Positions 6,689 through 12,838 of a stretch of DNA of 12,838 nt are shown here, one piece after another. The position numbers were made by a program, and so were the translations under genes. The stretch is from Lachnospiraceae bacterium (GTDB lineage: Bacteria > Bacillota > Clostridia > Lachnospirales > Lachnospiraceae): assembly GCA_017412265.1 (NCBI GenBank), contig JAFPYK010000268.1, positions 1 to 12,838 of the forward strand, in the 5' to 3' direction. The notes beneath the pieces are model-generated. The model searched no databases. It was not told the origin of the DNA and worked only from the letters and a program-made list of their open reading frames with translations. Position 1 is the first letter of the stretch. Each line of letters opens with the position of its first letter.

Positions 6689-7261
6689 ATGAAAAATAAT
6701 ACTTCCTATAGAAACATCGAGCAGGTCTTGAATGATTCTTTCGCTTCCCTGCTGCTACACACCTTGCCGGAATCGATCTCCGTTATGTCTCTTGTGCGCA
6801 TGAGCGGGATAAATCGGACGACTTTCTACAACCACTATCCTGATGGAATGCCCCAATTCCTCGCGGCGCAGGAGGAATCCTTTGCACAACGAGTCCTCCA
6901 TATTCTGCGGCAAATGACTCTCCAGAAAGACCTCTCTGAAATCAATGAATACAAAGATCTCGTTCAGTATGTTCTTAGTGTCCCTGTAGAACAATTGAGA
7001 TTATTATCAAAATGCGAATTCGTTATTGCTTCACTCGATTATACAGAAGAGTGTTTGGTAAATGAATGCAGGCGCAATCGCAAAGAGGAAACGCCAGAAG
7101 AATTCTCTTTACTATCTGTTGAAATCCGAGCTCTCTGGGGAAGCGCTGTAGAACTAATATACCAGCTTGTTCTACAGTATTGCGATGCATCTGAATCATC
7201 AGCGATACGTGGAAAGATATCTGCTATTGCCTTGTCTATCTCTAAGCATATCTTTCCCTGA
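6689..7261 (+). CDS. TetR-family transcriptional regulator
   Basis: With the ATG at 6689 the product has 190 residues, normal for the family. Residues 29-50 (SISVMSLVRMSGINRTTFYNHY) match the TetR helix-turn-helix pattern, in which the recognition helix ends in TxFYxHF; here it reads TTFYNHY. The remaining residues are mostly helical and would form the ligand and dimer domain; no specific subfamily is recognised. Start choice is uncertain. The ATG at 6626 adds 21 hydrophobic, cysteine-containing residues that do not suit the family, and neither start has a good ribosome binding site (see 6599). The gene is visibly more AT-rich than its neighbours, a possible sign of transfer. It diverges from the peptide / membrane-protein pair, which it probably represses. 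Confidence 0.82.
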   Translation: MKNNTSYRNIEQVLNDSFASLLLHTLPESISVMSLVRMSGINRTTFYNHYPDGMPQFLAAQEESFAQRVLHILRQMTLQKDLSEINEYKDLVQYVLSVPVEQLRLLSKCEFVIASLDYTEECLVNECRRNRKEETPEEFSLLSVEIRALWGSAVELIYQLVLQYCDASESSAIRGKISAIALSISKHIFP

Positions 7262-7291
7262 TTCATATGGCCATATATACCTTCATTTCGT

Positions 7292-7324
7292 ATCACGTGA
7301 AACCCATCAGGTATTTCATGTGAT
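7292..7324 (+). terminator. Hairpin after the TetR-type gene, weak terminator candidate
   Basis: ATCACGTGAAA (7292-7302) pairs with TTTCATGTGAT (7314-7324) as an 11-bp stem with one G-U pair and an 11-base loop, starting 30 bases after the TetR stop codon. No T tract follows, so it may slow or protect the transcript end rather than terminate. Confidence 0.4.
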
Positions 7325-7332
7325 AATGACCA

Positions 7333-7401
7333 GGTTTTCCGAAGGAAAATCGGCCTGCCGCAAGGCAGGCTTGTGAGACACTTTTTCCTTGCGTCTCACA
7401 A
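7333..7401 (-). terminator. Tandem hairpins after the yfhO-like gene, probable terminator
   Basis: On the minus strand, first TTGTGAGAC and GTCTCACAA (7401-7393 with 7379-7371) form a perfect 9-bp stem with a 13-base loop. Directly next comes GCCTGCC-TTGC-GGCAGGC (7370-7353), a 7-bp GC-rich hairpin followed by CGATTTTCC, a short T tract. A third small hairpin, TTTTCC-TTC-GGAAAA (7349-7335), follows. On the plus strand the 7-bp hairpin has a GCAA (GNRA) loop. The stem structures are clear; the T tract is weak. Confidence 0.55.
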
Positions 7402-7420
7402 AGTGTAATTATCTTCCCCC

Positions 7421-9445
7421 CTACTTCAGCCGGATCTCCACCTCGTGCGCCCCTGCCGGAATCCTCTCCGCGCTTCTCGCGAGATACCCGAGCACCGGCT
7501 CGGTCTGCGCCTCCTTCCCGTCCACATACAGCGTGGCATCCGCATAAGGGAAGGTCATCAGAAGATATCCTTCTCCGTCGCTTTGCAGCCTGCCGCGCAG
7601 GACGGCCGCGCCTCCCTTTCCTCTCTCCCGCACCAGCCTGGCCCCGCCTCGCCGAAGCCTCCGGAGCCCTTCCTGAAACACCTCCTCGCGGATCACATTC
7701 CCCTCTGCATCCAGCATCCTTTCCTCCGCCGGCCACAGCCCGGCCGCCCTCAGGAAGAACTCCTCCTGCAGCGCGAATCCCTCGCTCCCCTCCTGCAATT
7801 CCAGAATCTGCGGGCTCACCAGATAAGCCGCCGGAAGCACCTCTTCATTTTCCAGCAGCCGCCACACATCCCTCTGTCCGATCTCCCGCTGCCCGGCGCC
7901 GGCCTCCTCCTTCGAGACCAGGTATCGCACCGCGAACATCGCATCCGTCACTCGCGACCGCGTATACCGATGGCTCACATTCTGCGCATAGATCTCCCCG
8001 CCCATCATCACGAAGAACCGGTACTCCGCCTTGCTCATGAGCGAAGAATAATCCGAGATTCCCGCAAATCCCCGGAGCATCCCCCCGTTATCCCTCGCCG
8101 GGATCTGCTCCGTGCGGGCAAATATCTCCCCCTCCCGCAGCGAGAGCAGCTCCGCATATGCCTCCTCCTGCGGCAGAAGCGACGTGCTGACCGTGGTGGC
8201 GACGCACCGCTGCGCGAAGAAAAAGACCCCGTTGGCGCTCACCTCCAGAATCAGCGCGAGGACAAGGACCCTTGCGGTGCGTCTTGCACTCTCCGATCGG
8301 AATATCGCCGCAAGCGCTCTCCCGGCTAGTGTAAGCATCACGAAAATCAGCAGGAAGCTCTGCCGCATCGGCAGCTGGTGTGGAAAATGAAACCCGTGCC
8401 AGACATAATCCGTCAGGCTGCACTGCATGCTGACCGCCAGGAACAGTGCAAGCCCCGATAGGAGGAGCCCTCTCCGGCTCCTTGTCCTCACCGCGCGGTA
8501 CAGCTCGAGCCCGGCAAGAGCCACCGCTGTCAGCCCGCAGTAGATATTCGGCAGGTTCCTCTCAAGCGAAGGCTTCATAAAAGGGAGAAGCCGCCCGGCG
8601 AACCCCCAGGGCGTCCCGTAGAAGCGAACCTCCCCCGCGCCGGAAGTTCCTGCGGCGATCGTCCGCGAGAGCGCCCTTGCCGTCGGGATCAGCACCGGCA
8701 GGCAGACCGTGCCGGCGGCAAGCGAGGCCCCCGCGAAGGCCAGGCACCTCTTCCATACATTTTCCCCGCCCCGAAGCTCCGCCGGCAGCGAAAGCATCTC
8801 CAGCCCGAACCACAGGCACGAGAAGATACAGACCATATATGCAATATAGAAATTCGACCAGATGGTAAACGCAAGGGCTCCCGCGTAGAGCAGCCATCTC
8901 CCCTCGCGGGCGAGCCGCCGGATCCCCAGGACAGCCATAGGCAGAAGCCACACCGCATCCATCCACATGAACTGGTTAATATATGCGAGCGCATAGCCGG
9001 AGAGCGCGTAGGCCGCCGAGAGCACACAGACTCCGGCCGCAGGCATCCTCGGATGCAGCGCGCGCGTCCACGCCGCGAATGTCAGCCCTGCCAGGCCGAA
9101 ACGCAGGCACACCACCAGATGCACTCCCGCCGGCGTCACCTCCCACGGCAGAACATAGAGCAGAATCCACAGCGGCGAATTCGTATAATACGCGCTCATC
9201 GCCCGCAGGTCGAAGCCGAATCCCGCCGCGAGCGAGTACGTCTCCCCCGCGCGGAACGCCCGCCTTGCCTCCCGAAGCATCGGGAAATACTGCCCCCATC
9301 CGTCAATCGCAGCCAGGGTCTTATCCCCGAACGGCGCAATCCCGCGAACCGCATACCCGATCAGCACCACTGCCGCGGGAATCAAAAAAGAAGCTGCCCT
9401 CAGGACAGCTTCCTCACGCCGGCGATCCGGCCATTCCTTACTCAT
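7421..9445 (-). CDS. YfhO-family membrane protein, C-terminally short
   Basis: This 674-residue protein has about ten to twelve membrane segments in its first 420 residues and a soluble C-terminal region (about 425-674). After the first membrane segment it shows PFGDKTL and IDGWGQYFPML (D48), the position of the family's conserved D-x-x-x-QY loop. SNFYIAYMVCIF and the tyrosine-rich YTNSPLW also fit the family. YfhO proteins in Bacillus and Listeria are required for adding sugars to teichoic acids from lipid-linked donors and resemble GT-C glycosyltransferases. Family members usually end with a last membrane helix after the soluble part; here the protein stops at IPAGAHEVEIRLK without one. The ATG at 9445 is preferred over a GTG at 9454, which abuts its possible AAAGG site. 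It is the last gene of the operon, 62 bases after the kinase gene. Confidence 0.85.
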   Translation of the reverse strand: MSKEWPDRRREEAVLRAASFLIPAAVVLIGYAVRGIAPFGDKTLAAIDGWGQYFPMLREARRAFRAGETYSLAAGFGFDLRAMSAYYTNSPLWILLYVLPWEVTPAGVHLVVCLRFGLAGLTFAAWTRALHPRMPAAGVCVLSAAYALSGYALAYINQFMWMDAVWLLPMAVLGIRRLAREGRWLLYAGALAFTIWSNFYIAYMVCIFSCLWFGLEMLSLPAELRGGENVWKRCLAFAGASLAAGTVCLPVLIPTARALSRTIAAGTSGAGEVRFYGTPWGFAGRLLPFMKPSLERNLPNIYCGLTAVALAGLELYRAVRTRSRRGLLLSGLALFLAVSMQCSLTDYVWHGFHFPHQLPMRQSFLLIFVMLTLAGRALAAIFRSESARRTARVLVLALILEVSANGVFFFAQRCVATTVSTSLLPQEEAYAELLSLREGEIFARTEQIPARDNGGMLRGFAGISDYSSLMSKAEYRFFVMMGGEIYAQNVSHRYTRSRVTDAMFAVRYLVSKEEAGAGQREIGQRDVWRLLENEEVLPAAYLVSPQILELQEGSEGFALQEEFFLRAAGLWPAEERMLDAEGNVIREEVFQEGLRRLRRGGARLVRERGKGGAAVLRGRLQSDGEGYLLMTFPYADATLYVDGKEAQTEPVLGYLARSAERIPAGAHEVEIRLK

Positions 9446-9507
9446 CCCTTCCACCGCCTTTCAGCAGCAGAATATCGGATAAACCTTACCTCTCTCTGGC
9501 AGAATCC

Positions 9508-11019
9508 TTACAAATCTCTTTCATTTGCGGGGAGCAGAATCCTCGCCTCAAACTGGTCGCCGCGGATCTCCACCGTGAAACTCCCGCCGACCGCCTCCAC
9601 ATACGTCCGCGCGATCGCAAGCCCGAGCCCGCTTCCCTCCGTACTTCGGGAAACGTCCCCTCTCGTAAACCGCTCCGTCAGATCGATCCGGTCCAGCCCC
9701 TCGGTATACGCCGCGGTATTGATCACCGACAGCCGCACCTCCTCCGGCAGCCGCTCCGTCTCCAGGAAGATCCTCGTCCCCGGCTGCGAATACTTCAGCG
9801 CATTGTCCAGTAGATTCTGCAGCACCCGGTGCAGGCGCATACCGTCGCTCCGGACCGTCGTATCCTCCTCGGCCAGCCGGAAGATCACCGGGAATCCGCT
9901 CTCCTCGATCTTATCCTGCATCTCCGCGGCGGTCTGCTCCGCGAGCCGGTTGAGCGAAAACTCGCCCCTGATCAGCTCCGCGTTCCCGGAAGCCGCCTTC
10001 GACAGGTCGAAGAGATCCTCCACCAGCGCGCCCAGATACCGCGACCGCGCGAGAATCCTCTCCGCCATCTCCTGCTCCTCCGCGCCGAGGTTCCGCCCCG
10101 CAAGCTCCTCCGCGTAGCCGATCACCGACGTCAGCGGCGTGCGCAGGTCATGCGAGGCATTCGTGATCAGTTCGACCTTCAGCCGCTCGCCGGCGATCCC
10201 CTTCTCGATGCCCTCCTCGGTCAGCTTCCCTAGCCGCACCGCGGCCTCGCCCGTCTGCGCGAACACCGACTTCGCCGGGAGCGGGTTCTCCTCCGGGAAA
10301 TGCCCCTCCGCACTCTCTTCCACCAGTTCCGCTACAGCCTCCATGTCCGCGGCCGCAGAGCGCTTCCCCAGAAGCATCACGCACAGCAGCCCCGCCTGCA
10401 CGATCAAAATCGCCGGCAGCAGGATATATTGTAATATGGGTGAGCTGTACGGATGCGCAAAAAGCACAATCAGCGGTACCGCAAGCACCCAGGAAACCGC
10501 CAGTGCGCCGAGGACCTCCCCGCCCATCTTCCCGCGGATGCTCCTTCCCCTTCCGAGAAATGCGGCCGCCCGCACACACAGGCTGTTCTCCCGGAACCGC
10601 CTCTGCGAAACCGTCGCGAAAGCACTCCTCGCGCCAATCACCCCGAGATAAGCAAATACAGCGGTATAGATCATATTGACCGCCAGATCGCCGCCATAGA
10701 GAAGGTCCAGTTGGCCGTCGACAGGCAATCCAAATAAGTCATAAAGATCCTCCACATAGATCAGAAGATAATCCACATAGATCAGCGGAAATACGGCGAG
10801 AAGCATCAGGAGCACCGCAGCTTCCAAACAGATGCGCGTCTCCCCTCTTCGAAAAACCCATGCGTAAATGATCACCGCTGCCGCCGCAAGCAGGCCCGTG
10901 CCCGCCTGCATTCCCATCCTCTCATGAATCAGAGAATAAAAAAACAGACCGAGAGAAGTCGCCGGCACCAATGCCCACAGCAGCATGATCCATCTCCTGA
11001 TTCCCGGTTCTGTTTTCAT
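9508..11019 (-). CDS. Membrane sensor histidine kinase (HisKA type) with a multi-spanning N-terminus
   Basis: The 503-residue product has about six membrane segments (near 11-30, 40-56, 65-87, 112-134, 168-188, 196-217) with only short outer loops, so it probably senses something in or at the membrane. A linker follows, then the HisKA helix with NASHDLRTPLTSVIGY (phospho-histidine H290) and an ATPase domain with N box LQNLLDNALKYS (N406) and G2 box GSGLGLAIART (462-472). The G1 box is atypical (INTAAYTEGLD, 433-443), a known variation in Gram-positive VanS-like kinases. The gene starts 3 bases after the stop codon of the response regulator gene, with AAAGGG overlapping the end of that gene, so the two are translated together and should form a cognate pair. 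Confidence 0.92.
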   Translation of the reverse strand: MKTEPGIRRWIMLLWALVPATSLGLFFYSLIHERMGMQAGTGLLAAAAVIIYAWVFRRGETRICLEAAVLLMLLAVFPLIYVDYLLIYVEDLYDLFGLPVDGQLDLLYGGDLAVNMIYTAVFAYLGVIGARSAFATVSQRRFRENSLCVRAAAFLGRGRSIRGKMGGEVLGALAVSWVLAVPLIVLFAHPYSSPILQYILLPAILIVQAGLLCVMLLGKRSAAADMEAVAELVEESAEGHFPEENPLPAKSVFAQTGEAAVRLGKLTEEGIEKGIAGERLKVELITNASHDLRTPLTSVIGYAEELAGRNLGAEEQEMAERILARSRYLGALVEDLFDLSKAASGNAELIRGEFSLNRLAEQTAAEMQDKIEESGFPVIFRLAEEDTTVRSDGMRLHRVLQNLLDNALKYSQPGTRIFLETERLPEEVRLSVINTAAYTEGLDRIDLTERFTRGDVSRSTEGSGLGLAIARTYVEAVGGSFTVEIRGDQFEARILLPANERDL

Positions 11020-11022
11020 GAT

Positions 11023-11721
11023 TTATTCCCTTTCAATCTTGTAGCCCACGCCCCAGACAATCTTCAGATATTCCGGCCGGTCCGGGTTGGCCTCCAGCTT
11101 CTTGCGGATCCTCGAGATATGCACCATCACCGTGTTCTCCACCGCATAGGCGTCCCTCTCCCAGACGCGCTCATAGATCTCCTCCGCCGGATAGACCCTT
11201 CCCGGGTGCGCAAGCAGCAGCTCCATAATCTTGTACTCCGTGGCGGTCAGCCGGATCTCCTCCCCGGCCTTGAACAGCTTCTTCGTCCCGCTATCCAGCA
11301 CCAGATCATAATACACCTTCCGCCCGTCAGAAGCCTCCCCCGCGCCGCCGAGCCTCAGGTACCGCCGCAGCAACGAACGCACCTTCGCCAGCAGCTCCTC
11401 CCGGTAGAACGGCTTCGTCATATAGTCATCCGCGCCGACGTCCAACCCGATCACGCGGTCGCTCTCCTCCGTCTTCGCGGAAAGCATCAGAATCGGGACG
11501 TTGCTCACTTCCCGCACGCGCATCGCGACCATGAGCCCGTTTTCCTTCGGCATCATCACGTCCAGGATCAGAAGCTGCGCGGGCTTCGCCTGAAACATCT
11601 CCCAGGCCTCCGCCCCATTTGCCGCACAGGCCACCTCGTAGCCCGCCCCGGTGAGGATTCCCTCGATCAGCCGCAGGATGTCCCGGTCATCATCGCAGAC
11701 CAGAATCCGATTCTTCTCCAT
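11023..11721 (-). CDS. OmpR/PhoB-family two-component response regulator
   Basis: The 232-residue protein has a receiver (residues 1-120) with D10-D11-D12, phospho-acceptor D54 (LLILDVMMP), S81 and K103, and a winged-helix output domain (about 133-232). The output domain has LTATEYKIMELLLAHPGRV, then VMVHISRIRKKL and the terminal VWGVGYKIERE, all typical of the family. The ATG at 11721 shares its first base with the stop of the preceding regulator gene (TGATG); a GTG at 11724 would add one residue and overlap as GTGA. Either way translation is coupled. Its probable partner is the kinase encoded directly downstream, and its closest known kind is the VanR group of envelope-responsive regulators. 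Targets cannot be read from the sequence, but its own operon with the yfhO-like gene is a natural one. Confidence 0.93.
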   Translation of the reverse strand: MEKNRILVCDDDRDILRLIEGILTGAGYEVACAANGAEAWEMFQAKPAQLLILDVMMPKENGLMVAMRVREVSNVPILMLSAKTEESDRVIGLDVGADDYMTKPFYREELLAKVRSLLRRYLRLGGAGEASDGRKVYYDLVLDSGTKKLFKAGEEIRLTATEYKIMELLLAHPGRVYPAEEIYERVWERDAYAVENTVMVHISRIRKKLEANPDRPEYLKIVWGVGYKIERE

Positions 11722-12353
11722 CACATTTTCAGATAACGGTAAACCGTCGGAACCGACACATCCAGCTGCACCGCGATCTCCTGCACCGCGCCCTTCACCG
11801 ACAGCAGCCCCTCCTCATTCATCTGGTGAACCAGCCGGATCTTCTCATCCCGGTTCATCCGCTTCGGATTGATGCCGCAGGCCTGGATCAGATCCGTAAT
11901 CCGGTGATTCAACATCTTCACCACCGACGTGTCCAGATTCTCCTTGTACTCGCTCTCCTCCGCAGGCCGCAGGTTGAATTTCTCAAGCAGGCTGAGGAAA
12001 GCGGTCTCCGTCTCCTTCGCCGCCGACAGATCCTTATTCACGCACAGCAGGCCGATCAGCTCCCCCTCATTCTTGATAAAAAATGTGCTGGAGAGGAAAT
12101 CCTTCCCCTTGCTGCGCCCCTGGTAATTCGACAGGAAAGGCGCCTCCGAATAGATGCCCTTCTCCTGCAGATCCCGCGACAGGTCCGTCATCGCGTCGCC
12201 GACCTTCCGCCCCGACAGAGGATTCGCGATACGGATCAGAGAATGATCCGGATCCGTCACGTCATGCAGCACGATCTCACAGCCCGGCCCGCAGATCTCC
12301 GCCAGGAACGGCACCAGTTCAGCATAGAAGGAAAGCAGTTGTTGATTCTTCAT
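11721..12353 (-). CDS. YheO/DauR-like transcriptional regulator (PAS-like domain plus HTH)
   Basis: The 210-residue protein fits the YheO/DauR family in length and layout. It has an N-terminal PAS-like domain (about 5-115; GCEIVLHDV at 24-32 and STFFIKNEGELIGLLCVN at 89-106 are family landmarks) and a C-terminal helix-turn-helix (about 168-210; GAVQEIAVQLDVSVPTVYRYLK). DauR in Pseudomonas represses D-arginine use; ligands of most members are unknown. The ATG at 12353 is chosen because GAGGA lies about 6 bases upstream and the domain begins a few residues in; an upstream start at 12428 would read through the promoter and palindrome. It is the first gene of the operon and overlaps the response regulator gene, an unusual partnership. 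It probably controls its own promoter through the palindrome at 12386. Confidence 0.88.
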   Translation of the reverse strand: MKNQQLLSFYAELVPFLAEICGPGCEIVLHDVTDPDHSLIRIANPLSGRKVGDAMTDLSRDLQEKGIYSEAPFLSNYQGRSKGKDFLSSTFFIKNEGELIGLLCVNKDLSAAKETETAFLSLLEKFNLRPAEESEYKENLDTSVVKMLNHRITDLIQACGINPKRMNRDEKIRLVHQMNEEGLLSVKGAVQEIAVQLDVSVPTVYRYLKM

Positions 12354-12378
12354 GTTGGTTCCTCGATTCCAAATGATA

Positions 12379-12407
12379 ATAATACTGATAAATATTTTAT
12401 CAAACAA
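12379..12407 (-). promoter_or_regulatory. Promoter of the regulator / two-component / yfhO operon
   Basis: On the minus strand TTGTTT (12407-12402) and TATTAT (12384-12379) are spaced by exactly 17 bases and lie about 30 bases before the ATG at 12353. The stretch is strongly AT-rich against GC-rich genes on both sides. Confidence 0.55.
12386..12402. promoter_or_regulatory. Palindromic operator candidate between -35 and -10
   Basis: TGATAAA (12386-12392), a TAT spacer and TTTATCA (12396-12402) form a perfect palindrome with 7-bp arms. It fills the spacer of the promoter above, where a bound protein would block RNA polymerase. Further TGATAA half-sites occur at 12374 and near 12437. Autoregulation by the first gene of the operon is the simplest reading (inference). 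Confidence 0.5.
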
Positions 12408-12517
12408 ATCCGGACAACGCAACTGCAAACACTAAAAAATGATAAAAATTCTCTCAGACAAAAAAATCCATGAACGATCTCCCGTCCACGAATCCTTTAT
12501 CCCTTTCTTCCCTCCCC

Positions 12518-12583
12518 TTCCGTTCCCTTCCCTCTCGCGACCTCGAAAAAAAATTACTGCATCCACGAACGATTCGGTTCTAC
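12518..12583 (+). repeat. Long direct repeat, copy 1
   Basis: This 66-base unit starts TTCCGTTCCCTTCCC, continues through CTCTCGCGACCTCG, eight A residues and TTACTGCATCCAC, and ends CGATTCGGTTCTAC. It is nearly identical to 12616-12681. Flanking pyrimidine-rich bases (CCTCCCC) are also alike, so the duplicated unit may be some 75 bases. Confidence 0.9.
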
Positions 12584-12615
12584 ATTCTTCCTTACCTTGC
12601 CTTCTCCTCCCCCTT

Positions 12616-12681
12616 TCCGTTCCCTTCCCTCTCGCGACCTCGAAAAAAAAATTACTGCATCCACGAACGATTCGGTTCTAC
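12616..12681 (+). repeat. Long direct repeat, copy 2
   Basis: Second copy of the unit at 12518-12583, identical apart from one extra A in the A tract (nine instead of eight). The offset is 97-98 bases. The two copies are separated by a short pyrimidine-rich spacer. High identity suggests a recent duplication or a selected structure. Confidence 0.9.
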
Positions 12682-12707
12682 CGTGTGAGTGGATGCAGTA
12701 ATTTTTT
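12643..12707 (-). terminator. Intrinsic terminator of the ABC-transporter gene, built from the repeat arms
   Basis: On the minus strand, 12707-12689 pairs perfectly with 12664-12646 (19 bp, ending GCATCCAC/GTGGATGC at the loop side), and a run of nine T follows the stem base (12651-12643). The 24-base loop contains a small CGGT-AGA-ACCG hairpin (12683-12673). It starts about 30 bases after the stop codon of the gene at 12738. Confidence 0.75.
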
Positions 12708-12736
12708 CCCGTGTGAGTGGATGCAGTAATTTATAA
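12681..12736 (+). repeat. Two tandem 28-base repeats containing the reverse complement of the direct-repeat core
   Basis: The unit beginning CCGTGTGAGTGGATGCAGTA occurs at 12681-12708 and again at 12709-12736, differing only near the 3' end (AATTTTTTC against AATTTATAA). Its GTGGATGCAGTAATTT part is the exact reverse complement of AAATTACTGCATCCAC in both direct repeats, so the four elements are arranged forward, forward, reverse, reverse. Confidence 0.9.
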
Positions 12737-12737
12737 A

Positions 12738-12838
12738 TTAGTACTCCAGATTCTTCCCGTCCTCTTTCGAGAACACATGCGCCACATCCCCGTCGAAGGA
12801 GATATGAATCTCGTCCCCGCGCTGCGGGATCTTCTTCA
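12738..12838 (-). CDS. C-terminal end of an ABC transporter ATP-binding protein, PotA-like TOBE domain
   Basis: From the right edge the minus strand reads 32 residues to a TAA at 12740-12738: KKIPQRGDEIHISFDGD, then VAHVFSKEDGKNLEY. The pattern of a short beta strand (GDEIHISFD) followed by an xHVF strand resembles the last strands of the TOBE domain that ends ATPases such as PotA of spermidine/putrescine importers, where the final residues often read like GKNLEY in Clostridia. The rest of the gene, including Walker motifs, lies outside the window, so the call rests on a very short segment. If right, polyamine-uptake permease genes would be expected near the missing part of the gene. Confidence 0.5.
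   Translation of the reverse strand, partial: KKIPQRGDEIHISFDGDVAHVFSKEDGKNLEY

Noticed and set aside
8983..10117. Overlapping plus-strand frames opposite the yfhO-like and kinase genes
   Set aside because: They are shadows of GC-rich coding DNA: Arg/Pro/Ser-rich, no recognisable domains, no ribosome binding sites.
10924..11736. Plus-strand frame opposite the OmpR-type regulator
   Set aside because: It is fully antisense to a gene with all receiver and winged-helix landmarks, and its composition is that of a complement strand.
12439..12729. Plus-strand frame with a repeated Ser/Pro/Leu-rich peptide
   Set aside because: The repetition comes from the DNA repeats, the frame shows no domain or good ribosome binding site, and the same bases form a terminator on the other strand.
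12518..12736. CRISPR array
   Set aside because: There are only two direct copies plus two inverted ones, the spacing is irregular, and no cas genes are near.

Overview
The window looks like chromosomal DNA from a GC-rich member of the Clostridia, most likely Lachnospiraceae. This is inferred from strong GGAGG-type ribosome binding sites, Gram-positive protein families (YfhO, a VanS-like kinase, a UMF1-type transporter, a von Willebrand A surface protein), tightly packed signalling operons and T-rich intrinsic terminators. No rRNA, tRNA, insertion sequence, CRISPR array or phage gene was seen.

Layout. (1) Positions 1-350, minus strand: the first 116 codons of a secreted von Willebrand A surface protein, with interlocking inverted repeats in its leader. 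(2) Positions 616-4226, minus strand: a three-gene signalling operon whose genes overlap end to start. It encodes a 552-residue multi-spanning kinase-like protein without a recognisable phospho-histidine, a histidine kinase with an HDDLG motif and a LuxR-type response regulator, and it closes with a strong terminator. (3) Positions 4410-5672, plus strand: a divergently transcribed UMF1/Atg22-like MFS transporter, separated from the next gene by a two-way terminator. (4) Positions 5779-7261: a visibly more AT-rich segment. It holds a two-gene minus-strand unit (a 38-codon peptide gene with a good ribosome binding site, then a 189-residue membrane protein) diverging from a TetR-type regulator. 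The two directions share a symmetric -10 element. (5) Positions 7421-12407, minus strand: a four-gene operon encoding a YheO/DauR-like PAS-HTH regulator, an OmpR-type response regulator, a membrane histidine kinase and a shortened YfhO-family membrane protein. Its promoter carries a perfect 7-bp-arm palindrome between -35 and -10. (6) Positions 12518-12736: a non-coding cluster of nested direct and inverted repeats, one pair of which forms the terminator of (7) the C-terminal end of a PotA-like ABC transporter ATPase at the right edge.

How the parts may work together. Both signalling operons probably report on the cell envelope. The first sits opposite a transporter that is a candidate target. 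The second carries YfhO, a family linked to glycosylation of envelope polymers, in the same transcript, and its first gene probably controls the operon through the promoter palindrome. The best candidates for undescribed biology are the 38-residue peptide / membrane protein / TetR unit, the kinase-like protein paired with an intact kinase, the leader of the surface-protein gene, and the nested repeat cluster.
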